Shown here piece by piece: positions 51,156 to 61,229 of a stretch of 64,000 nucleotides of DNA. The DNA is from Rotaria macrura (lineage: Eukaryota; Rotifera; Eurotatoria; Philodinida; Philodinidae). The translations under genes and the position numbers were made by a program. Position 1 is the stretch's first letter. Every line of letters starts with the position of its first letter. The stretch is from the NCBI GenBank assembly GCA_900239685.1, contig OENT01000950.1, forward strand, positions 1 through 64,000, in the 5' to 3' direction. Under the pieces are notes generated by a model that worked only from the letters and a program-made list of their open reading frames with translations, was not told where the DNA came from and ran no database searches.

Positions 51156-54100
51156 ATGACACTTGTAACCGATAGTGAATTTACTTATTTCATCAAAATT
51201 TCTGATGATAAAAACGAACAGTATTATCTTAAAACTACAATCGATGAACAAAACAATACAATTTTAATACATTTGACGAACATCAAACATAGTTGGGTAG
51301 GAGTAGGTAAGTATTCTTGTGGAGAATTTTCTGTTACTATTATTGACGTATCTATGGCATTTTATAGTCAATGAAGAACAAGTTCGAATTTTAGCAAAAA
51401 AATTTCCATCTGAATCAAATGATTCATTTTATTCACATACACAACGTGCTTTTTCCAAGGGACATACAGCCGAGATCGATGGAAGAACATATGTTTTCAT
51501 TTGCAAAATACTAGACAAAAATCGACTCGAAGTACGTTAAAATATATACATTCAAGCAAAAAAGGATCTACTCAAAGTCAACAAATAAAAAGATATGAGA
51601 GTACAAGGATTTAATGCCAACTTGTTTTGCAACATCTAAGTTTGCATAGGTGGAGCATAAGTTTAGTTTCGTGGTCACTTTATACATCTAATCAATCGAC
51701 TAGTACACAGATGTTTCATTTTTTCAGAACAATTTATCTATTGACTGACGAATACTAGAGTAGACTACACTGATATGTTATGGTGGCCTTTAGTTCTTTG
51801 CAGTTATTAGACACGCTTTCGAATCTTCTTATTTACTGAAAATGATCAAGTTCTAGTTAACATCGCAGGACATACTTACATAGTTTTGTTAATTTGAACG
51901 AGGAAGTAATCTGATTTCATAATCTCGAAGTACAAATTTTCAGAGACTTAAAGAAAATGATCTATAAATTCTAGTCATTTTCTGGAAAAATTCTGATCAA
52001 AGTAGCTTGAAATGAGGAAATAATGTTGAGTAACTCTTCATAATTCAATGTACGACAGAATGTTGGTAGTTTTTAATTTTACTTCTAAAATTTCTTGAAA
52101 ATGAACCGAATACTCGTCGTCAGGATCCACTGGTCTTTATATTAATATTGATGATAACTTTTTATTTGTGATCGATGCTGATTATTATGACAAAGAAAAC
52201 TGCCTACAGCTTCCTTCAGTTGAATTTTCATTATTGAGCAAGATCTATCAATAGATTTACAAAGATATTTTTCTGCTAATAATTTTAAAGTCAAGTTTAA
52301 CTAATAATTGATGTTTCTCTTCTTCGTGTATTCCTGCAATATTTTCCCCCGACTAGACTCAATTGTATCAATTCAAGCCAACTAGTTAGATTCGTAAGAC
52401 ACAAACAAGTGTGTCCACAAATTATAAGTTATAGACAACATGACTCATATCATACTTTGATAAGATTCTATAACGGATAAATCGATGTGATCTATAGAAA
52501 AAATATGGAAACATTATCCATGATTGTAAACATGGTCTCTAAAAAACATTTTCCTAACAAAAAACAAAACTTACTCAATGATCGATTAAAACTGATTTCA
52601 AATACAAATAATGATAAAAAATCCTCCTGGATGATTGTTCACGAGCATTTACAACAGATCATTTTAGAGTTAATCTAGCATTTTTCAAGAATTTCTTAGG
52701 ATACATTCATAGTGTAGATCATTTCGTTTTCGGTATGAGAATAAACAAAGAAAGACGGTGTCAGAGTACAGTAGAATATGTTAAATATTTCCTACGTAAT
52801 TCGATATAGTCTAGCATTTAAACAGATCGAAAAGAATTCTCCTTGTCAGAGTGTAGTAACATGAAGGAATTTCCAGAATTACACAAAATATCACCAAGAA
52901 TGACAATTCATGAATCCTTTCATTTTAGAAGACAAGTCGATTGACCTATTCTAAGTATTATATCCTAAGATTCAATTAACACTATTATCAACTTCTATCG
53001 AACAATATGACTGAGAGATGGTTGGAAATGTGGGTAATTAGTAAAATATATTCATGCTTTCATTGCGAGTAATAACTATCAGATATGTGTGACAGAAATT
53101 TTACAAAATGCGTACTTTACTTGCATGGCTACTATGATATGTATAGATGGTCCTAGTAAGAACATGTGGCTCGGTTCAAGAGAAGAGTATGATATTCACT
53201 GAAGTGTAAAGGCATTTATTTGAACAGTCACCGTTGTATGAATACACTCTGAATGCACAAATAACCTAAAATTCTTATCCTTTTCTTTCACTTAATCTCA
53301 TTTATCGATTCTTCACAATATAATTATGAGACTCAGATCTCACGAGATGCTTTTAAGATACTTTTAGCGATGTCTGATACATGTTTCATGAATATATTTG
53401 AAGTGTCACTGTAAAATAACTGCTGATTTTTTCTTTCTTCAGTTTATATGGAAAGAAAAAATTGAAGCATTAAATTCGTTGAAGATTATTGGCAGTACTG
53501 AACTTCAAGAACGACCAAATGAAGAAGTATAACACCTGCTGCATTGATTTCTTTAATGATTATTTGTTTAGGTTTTGATCAAAATCCTGAATTATACTAT
53601 TAATGAAATAGAAGTGTTGAAAGCAACAAACGAACAGAAAACAAATGAAATTCTACGCATCAATAATCAATTAGATAAAGCTCTTGATGTAAATATTGTG
53701 AAAACGAAAATCACTATTGTTTATTTCGTATTCTCTTCTTCTAGACAGTTAAACGAACAGTTGATTTAAAAGAACAACTTGAAGCAGATCTCTATCGAAA
53801 GGTACATACACGATTACAAGTCGGTTCATTCACTAATTTCGATATTATATTGAAGTAAACGTTTTTTCATGCTTCGAAGCATTTTTACAAGTATAAGTTC
53901 GACTTGAGGCACTTTCGTAACAAAATCATTGGCTATTTTGTTAATTAATGATGGGAGATCAATTTTGATAACTTGTATCCAATGGACATTGTTCGTTGCA
54001 TTCATAGAAGTTTGATAAAAATGACTACGTCCACCGATGAAAGATAGTTCATCAGCATATGATGAAAGTAAAGATTCAAGATCAAATTGTAAATCTTCTA

Positions 54101-57100
54101 TCGTTTGTTTTGCTTCGTAATCGAATAGTCGACTGATTTCTGAATCTGAATAAACGTCATGAACGAAATCTACTGTTATGCGTAAAACTTGCGATATAGC
54201 TTTAATCTCGTCATTTTCTTCGAGAAAACATTCGAATTCTTTATTTGAATTAATTGCTTTGAATAGATAATCACATATTTGATTACGATTTGTCTTTGGT
54301 TGAATTTTATTTAAAGAAATTTGTTTTAAATTAGACCAATATTTTGATATTAGATTGATATTTACTTTGAATTGTATCGTTAATTGTTCGATAACTTTTG
54401 CAACTGAAATTTCTAATTCTGTTTGACGTTTTTTGTAAAAATCAATCTGTTCAGTTGACAGATCTATGACAAGAGAAGCGGGCAGAGGATGAGCTACCGT
54501 GCATTCTGTCGTTTCGACAACGTTTCCTTCAACACAATTATTTGGTTTAACATTAATTTGATTTGAACATGTCGACAAAGATGATGTCGACGAACTTTTA
54601 GATAATTCTACACTGGATTCATTTTCTGGTTCGTTTAAAGATGTTCTCACATGAAGAAAGTTCAATTTTTCGTCGGACTTTTTAGAAAATATAGCATCGA
54701 GTTTTGTTGTACGATATTTTCTGAATGATTCGATTCCTGCTTTAATTGACATTTTTCCAATGGGATATGGTTTCAATTTGGCCAATTTTTTAATAGAATA
54801 TTTTTCAGTTGGCATAATTGGACAAGAATCCGACCTTTGTCGATCTTTACGACATTCTATACATGTATCTTGTTGATTTTCTGAGTTTGACTTTTGACAT
54901 GTTTTGCATAAGGATGTATTGACAAGTGAATATTCTTTTGAATTTCTTTCTGTCGATGAGATGCATTGATTGAGTTTTGATGAATCATCGTTTAAATCTG
55001 TTGGTAATGGACACATGGATAATATAACGGTCGAAATCGAGGGAATTTTTTCATGCAATGATCTGTTCGATATTGAAGTTGACATTGATATGCGGTTATC
55101 GTGAATGATGTCTATGCGTTCATGTCCAAGATAAGCACAACTAATGCCATTCATAGAAAATTTTTAACTTTGTATTACTAAATTGACATGTAAATATTAC
55201 TTGTATATTTATGTGCGTCGTCAATCAATTTCATAATATTCGTTGTGATTGTGGGATGTTTTCTTTATTTCTTTCTGTCGAATACATATATCACATACAC
55301 CTATTTACCAATGATCATAAAAATATATGTGATCACGCTTACTACGCTTGGGTAAAGCCTACATTTCGTTAAAAAATAAGTCTGTTGTGTTCCCTTGACT
55401 GAAAAAACAACCCATGACTATTAAAGCTTTAGATGAAATGTATACATATTGTATTTTATTCGAAAAGGATTCAAGTGGACTTGTGTGAAAAACAAACTTG
55501 TTAGTCTTCGTTGAGTTTGTATCGTGCTACGGTCTATGCACTTCTCAACGGAAAAATATAAACATATATTATGAATCATGCACGTCAGAAGAGGAAGAAT
55601 ATTGATTGAGGTTATTCATATTATGTATCGCATGTGTGTCATAATTGATATGAAAAAATGTTGCAAATAGTGATTGTAATTTTGTAGAGAATATAAGAGT
55701 CATTGATAACATAGAGTGATATTCAATATAAGTTAATGCGTAGGCATCAATAAAAATATCAGAAGCAATGAAAATAAATGAATTTTATTGTCTATTTCTT
55801 TAGTTCGTACTTGTTTTGAATACGAAAAAGGTTGAAATATTAAAACTTAAACGTCAACTTGATGCATATCAAAATGAACTTGGTAGAACAGAGAATGGTG
55901 CATTGATAGTTGTTGTTTTTTAATCAGACATAAAAGTTCTTTGTGTTTTATTCTCAGACAATGAGTCATATCTAAATTCACAATACCAGAAGAGATCACC
56001 AATGCATGCAACGAATATGGATGATATACGAAATTCGACCAATAAACGTGCTCGTCATCAGATTACAAATACAGATTCAAGTGAAGATGAACAAATGCTA
56101 GATGTAAATCAGATTCATTTTTGTTATCGATTTTCTATTATACGATAATTCAAGTTTGATAAACCAAAGCAATCAACAATGCAACAGAAATTAACCACTC
56201 ACGATAATAGTCAAGGTAGTTCACTTGAACTAGGAGACGATCGAATGGATTACAAACCATCGACTATAAATAAACATCATCAACGGTATGAAACTAAAGT
56301 GAATATATAATATGAAGGTAGAATTGTTTTCTACTGTTGTTTTAGACGAAACTTTGTCACCGGTGTCAATACAATTTCGACTCGTCCGTTTGTTAAGTAT
56401 GAGAATATTTAAATGAGTGTGACAAAAGTAATCAGCGATCTATAATAAGCTATTGATCAGAGTTAGAATCAGCCCAAGAGTTTACTTTTCACATGGAAAT
56501 TTATACGAATTACAATGTAACATATTGATACGTTTTCTTCAAAGAACTAACAGTACTGTACTGAGTAATGAAATGAGTGCAAAAATAAATTTTTGAAAAA
56601 CTTGATCACGTGTGTCACATTTTATATTTCTATTCTACGTATTTTTGAATTTACCATGTTTCTCACGATGAATTATGTTGAATCAATCTTGGTCTTTCAG
56701 TTTTGAAATCTATGGTCATTCACGATCTACAGGATCGAACTTTTCTCTCGAGAACATTTCTGAAAATTTAGCTTCCCAAGAATAAGTTCTGCAAGTGCAA
56801 ACAGACTATCGATATCTAGGCCTGCCTGTCTAGGGACTGATATATTTACCTACAGGAATGAAGAACTTGAGAGGTTTCTCATGATAGAAATACAAACGCT
56901 CGGTTTGATTTTGCATTGAATTAGTTTTTACATATTTATAAAAACAACAATTACGTTTCTTTCCATTAGACAGTGTGCTTGAACAGGGCTAAATAAATCA
57001 TGTAGAAATAGGAAAATTCTAATCAAGAGTCTTTAGTCTTATTTCTATTGTTGAAAGAACGAAAAATATGGAATCTAATCGATAAATGTTCATTAATTGA

Positions 57101-58618
57101 AATTAAACTACCTAAAAGATTCAGAGAATTTTTCATAAGATAGAACCAAAACAAAAACTGAATCTGATGTTGAAGAGGCAGAAAATCGAAATGTATTGAC
57201 AACGAAACAGAGTCAATCAATAAGAATTATTTTATTTTGATAATTCTGAACAATTCTCTTTGTGAATAGAATTGAAGTTTCAATTTGACGTTAACTTAAT
57301 CCTTAAAAGTTAAATGTCCTTTTCAAGGGTCATCAGAATAAGTTCAATAAAATCCACTACAAAAGTTTAGATGCAAAAGCCAACATTTTTTTGATCTAAC
57401 ATAATCTTGCTGATCATACAAAGATGAAAATATAATTTTTAAGTTACTCTTAGATCGAATAGTAAGTCTTTCAAGACTCCTGCTTTTTTAAATATCACTA
57501 TTCTACTCTGAAGTTCGTTTTATTCCTATGAGTAACGTGCGATTCTGAATTTTTTAAACGGTATTGTGAAGCATAGTATCAAGGTATGTGATGAAATCAT
57601 TCCGTAAATTTCAAACCATATTACTAGACCAGAGCATTTCTATTAAAAAAATGTTCCTTGTGTGGGATATTCCAGCTAATGAAAAAATTGTAGCAACAGA
57701 ATTTCGACTTGAAATTTTGTTTGTAAATAGCTGATATACTCTTTAGATTGCTCTAGAATTTTTATCAGCACCTCTAGTTTATTTCTGAAAGTGAAGCACG
57801 ATGATGAGGAGTTAAATTTTTTCTGAGTTGTTTGCAAAATATGACCGATATTTTTTTCTACATTAAATATCTCAACAACCCAACATCGGTTTTAACTGGA
57901 AATTTCAAAACAATTTGAGGATCATGTAAACTTCTTATGGGCACTATTTTAAATCGAAATTCTTGTCTTCCATATTGTTACAAGTTACAATATTTCTACT
58001 GAAGTACGTTATGTAACTATAGTATCGGCCTACCCAAGCAGACAAACATTTGGAAAACACGTTTAGATATTCAATCGGGAACCGCAATTGTCAGTGGCTA
58101 ACGCTCATTAAAAAAACGCAAGAAACGCGTTTTTTACGCAGAATTTTCACTTTCCGAGCGTGAAAATAAACAATTATTCGAGAACTTAAAAACCAATGCA
58201 TTTAAACGCTTATAATTGGAGTTTTTATCCATTTTCACGCTCGGAAAGTGAAATTTCTGCGTAAAAAACGCGTTTTTTGCGTTTGGTTAATGAGCGTTAG
58301 TCACTCACAATCGTGGTTCTCAATTGAATATTGAAATGTGTTTTTCCAAATGTTTATCTGGTTTGATATTGAGGATCGATCAACCCTATTTTCATGATTT
58401 TCTTTCGTCTGTTGCAAGAAAAACTCCCTTGAACGTTTAAGATTTAATAGCTAGATCTCATACACGTAACATGTCAGCAATTGTTTTCTATCACTCCGTT
58501 CATAATTAATATTTATTTAATTGCTATGTTTAGTCATGCTAGTGTTTCTGCGACAATAGCAACACCTTCATTGCCAGATGATTCCCAAACAGCTGATGAT
58601 TTATTGAACAAAATTTAA
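51156..58618 (+). CDS. XRCC4: XRCC4, non-homologous end-joining scaffold
   Basis: Ten exons: 51156-51306, 51368-51531, 53443-53526, 53572-53688, 53745-53801, 55804-55882, 55958-56103, 56155-56285, 56346-56396, 58534-58618; 354 residues (human 336). XRCC4 dimerises, pairs with XLF and holds DNA ligase IV at double-strand breaks in the nucleus. Head domain residues 1-115, with LTNIKHSWVGV matching the human LTDGHSAWTG segment. A coiled coil follows from about 120 to 217, and LEADLYRKFVLVLNTKKVEI closely matches the human [20 protein letters not shown] at the ligase-binding stalk. After it come a basic NLS-like KRARHQ, an acidic SSEDEQML, and a tail ending TADDLLNKI, like the conserved end of animal XRCC4. 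Three introns are long (1.9, 2.0, 2.1 kb). If the ninth exon is not spliced, reading stops at 56412 and gives 331 residues. Confidence 0.9.
53826..55154 (-). CDS. Unrecognised 442-residue protein nested antisense in an XRCC4 intron
   Basis: A single uninterrupted frame of 442 codons with ATG start, lying wholly inside XRCC4 intron 53802-55803; its stop is about 25 bp from XRCC4 exon 5. Residues about 85-105 hold two CxxC pairs (SLCKTCQKSN and DTCIECRKDR), a possible zinc site, followed by a basic segment (KKLAKLKPYPIGKMSIKAG). A Ser-rich linker (ELSKSSSTSSLSTCSNQ) leads to a helical C-terminal half (about 240-442) with regular hydrophobic spacing (EISVAKVIEQLTIQFKV, QTIEDLQFDLESLLSSYADE). No signal peptide or membrane segment. 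I cannot name a family. The length without introns in AT-rich DNA makes it very unlikely to be chance. Confidence 0.75.
   Translation of the reverse strand: MNGISCAYLGHERIDIIHDNRISMSTSISNRSLHEKIPSISTVILSMCPLPTDLNDDSSKLNQCISSTERNSKEYSLVNTSLCKTCQKSNSENQQDTCIECRKDRQRSDSCPIMPTEKYSIKKLAKLKPYPIGKMSIKAGIESFRKYRTTKLDAIFSKKSDEKLNFLHVRTSLNEPENESSVELSKSSSTSSLSTCSNQINVKPNNCVEGNVVETTECTVAHPLPASLVIDLSTEQIDFYKKRQTELEISVAKVIEQLTIQFKVNINLISKYWSNLKQISLNKIQPKTNRNQICDYLFKAINSNKEFECFLEENDEIKAISQVLRITVDFVHDVYSDSEISRLFDYEAKQTIEDLQFDLESLLSSYADELSFIGGRSHFYQTSMNATNNVHWIQVIKIDLPSLINKIANDFVTKVPQVELILVKMLRSMKKRLLQYNIEISE
58039..58360. mobile_element. Foldback (long-inverted-repeat) element in last XRCC4 intron
   Basis: Arms of about 140 bp face each other. 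The left arm starts CAGACAAACATTTGGAAAA and the right arm, read inward, starts CAGATAAACATTTGGAAAA. Both continue through GCTAACGCTCATTA or CTAACGCTCATTA, the palindromic AACGCGTTTTTTACGCAGAA and TTTCACTTTCCGAGCGTGAA to a short AT-rich centre near 58190. Ends are CAG...CTG. I see no target duplication (flanks TACCCAAG and GTTTGATA) and no coding capacity. It is likely a MITE of unknown superfamily. Confidence 0.75.
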
Positions 58619-58714
58619 TAATAAATATTGTGGTTTTTTTTTGCTTGACTGTCTCGTTATGGTTCAATGTGATTATATTTTAATAAATACTTGTCGACAT
58701 TTACTCTATATTTT

Positions 58715-58716
58715 AG
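58715..58716 (+). promoter_or_regulatory. Acceptor-like AG before RBR gene start (possible trans-splice site)
   Basis: In the 104-bp gap between XRCC4 stop (58618) and the RBR gene ATG (58723), ACTCTATATTTTAG is followed by six bases and the ATG. There is no obvious donor or promoter in the gap, as expected for a downstream cistron that receives a spliced leader. Confidence 0.45.
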
Positions 58717-58722
58717 ATAAGA

Positions 58723-61229
58723 ATGAGCGAAAAATCGACTACTTATGCATGTACTGTCTGTACATATATACAATCAACCGAGAAAACAAAATGTGAAATG
58801 GTAAGTCGTTGATTTCTTTTGCTGCTGAAGTTAAGCGATCTACTGTATCTAGTGTGATACACCGAATCAGCCTCGTTCGAAATCAAAAGCTCAAGATGAT
58901 GTAACTACTAGTCAGAAGAAAACTAACTGTCCAAAATGTACTTTTGTTAATATTGGTGATTATGTTCGAGGTTCGAATTCTTTGAAATGTTGAAGAATAC
59001 CGCAACGTATTTGCTTTTTTTTCGGGTTTTTACAGTTTGTGAAGTGTGTGAGTATGAATTTAATGTTGACAGTAATCCTTCGAAAAAATTCCGTGCCGAA
59101 GAAACCGAAGAAGACGACGAAGATGAAGAAGTTGAAGATGAGGATAATTATGATGATCTAGATGATTGGGGTGATAACTTTAATGAGACGTCAGTGTCAC
59201 AAAATAAAGACAAAACGCCAAAAGTCATTGAAGCTGTGGAAAAACCAATGAATGAGGAAGAATTAAATTCTTATTATCACAAATACATATTGGTGCTTAA
59301 AGATCAACAACAATCCACAAAAACATTCTCAATTGAAGAACTACATGAAACTATGTTACAACTCTTTCATTCACTACAATGTAAAATTGAACAACCAGAG
59401 GGTAGAGTATTGATAAAACAAGTTATATTTTGATAAATAAAGGTTTCTTTCAGGTCAATTAGTCTTTCGATATTGTCAAATCTGTTATGATCAAACGGAA
59501 CCTGTGATTACGATGAACGTAAGTATAAACAGAGTTGAAGTGTTTCTTATTTTATTTTTTGAGATAGGTTTTTCTCGAACTGAATTTTCCAAGACATGTT
59601 TCTAAAATTCTATCAGTAAAATAGGTATGCTCACGCTTTGAAATAAATAGATTTATAAATCTAGCAGCCATTTGTTTCGATATAATAGAATGTCAACTAT
59701 TTATGCGATTGTAATATGAATATGTTTGATGTTCGAGATGAACGAAATCAAATTTTTAAAATGACTGACTTATTAATTTTTTTCTTGTTCTCGAAGTTCG
59801 GTCTCAGTATGCACGCATATCTCTTTTGAGATTCTTGTTGGAAAATGATATTCACAACTGTTTTACATACAAAGAACAAGAGCTAACGTAAAACTAAGTC
59901 TTTTTCATGGGGTGGTGGTGTTTTTTTTTATTCTGGAAATATTTTCATTTCAATAGTTCCAAGTGTCATAGCGCACTATTAATTTAGGAGGCATAACACT
60001 TAAGGTTAAGAATATAATCATATTGTTTTGAGTTAATGTTAGTTCTAAACAGATGCATACATACATATAGTTATATTTCAAAACTGAACAGACATTTGAA
60101 CGTTTTCTCTCTGTTTTATTTGATCGTAGTTATGTTAACGATTATCTTCTTGTTATAAATTTGAGGAGAACAACTATAGCTCTCTATCCTAATCAAGTCA
60201 GTTTACAAGAAGATCACTAACTAGTGGCTGTCAGTATCCAACTTTTGAGCTAGTTAATTACAAAAATCGCTCCTTTTCTAAAACCTTGCAGAGATCTATT
60301 AGTATCATCATGACAGTTAGTCAGACAAATGGAAACTTACTTGATTTATTCTGAGTAGTAGAAATTACTAAATCCAACTATCATCAATTGAGTGTACCTA
60401 TTTCAATAGGCCTGTGGTCATCGTATGATATGTCCAGATGATTTTCATCAATATTTATCGATGCGTATTCGTGATGGTGATCTACTTCCGTGGATTCCAT
60501 GTCCTGCAGAAATATGTAATGTTCCATGCGATGCTAAAACAATTATTAACGATGGTCGCTTAACACATTCCGAACTTCTATCATTTATAACGAAATATAT
60601 GTTAAAAAAATTGTCCCGAAACGAAAATTTTATTACATGTATACAATGTCAACGAGGTGGTTTTCTTCAATTGGGTCCACCAAAAAAACAAGAAGTTATA
60701 TGTCAATTGTGTAATTTTAAACAAACGATTGAAAAAGGATCGGACGGTGATCTTGACATAGGTATGTCGTTTCTTTCGTTTTTATTCTTTCTATCTCATT
60801 AACTCGATTCATTATGTTCTATAAAAACCTTGATATAAACAGCTTTCAAACAAATGATTCAATCTGGACATCTACGTGAATGTCCAACATGTCGTCATTT
60901 AACTTTGAAAGAAAAAGGTTTATGTAATGTGATTGAATGCGCTAAATGTGGAATTTGGTGGAACTGGAGAACGCGAGAACAAGGTCATAGTGGAAGAGAT
61001 TTAAAACAAAAGGCCAGAATGAATGGAACCCTGTGGGAGCCTGGTACGAGAGAAAAGAAAAGAATCTCTTTTGATTTTTAATATACTTGGTTCTCGTTTA
61101 TTTATAGGCGAACTTCGGTATCAACAAGAATTAGAAATGTATAATCCAAGTGAATTCAAAGCATTGCTAGAACGAAATGGTATTAAATATGATCCAAACT
61201 ATGTGCGTGGAGGGTGGGACGAGCATTGA
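58723..61229 (+). CDS. RanBP2-finger / RBR-type ubiquitin-ligase-like protein
   Basis: Seven exons: 58723-58800, 58853-58970, 59036-59401, 59454-59518, 60410-60761, 60843-61043, 61108-61229; 433 residues. Two RanBP2/NZF-type fingers start the protein: YACTVCTYIQSTEKTKCEMC and NCPKCTFVNIGDYVRVCEVC. Both are completed across splices; such fingers often bind ubiquitin. A strongly acidic linker follows (EETEEDDEDEEVEDEDNYDD). RING1 begins YCQICYDQTEP and continues ACGHRMICPDDF and IPCPAEICNVPC. An IBR-like part has CIQCQRGGF and VICQLCNF. The RING2-like part is ECPTCRHLTLKEKGLCNVIE then CAKCGIWWNWRTREQG, with a Cys at the catalytic position of RBR ligases (KGLCNVIEC) but WWNW where the last Cys pair usually sits. 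The tail GTLWEPGELRYQQELE appears to be a family signature. Expected role is ubiquitin transfer; activity is uncertain. Confidence 0.8.
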
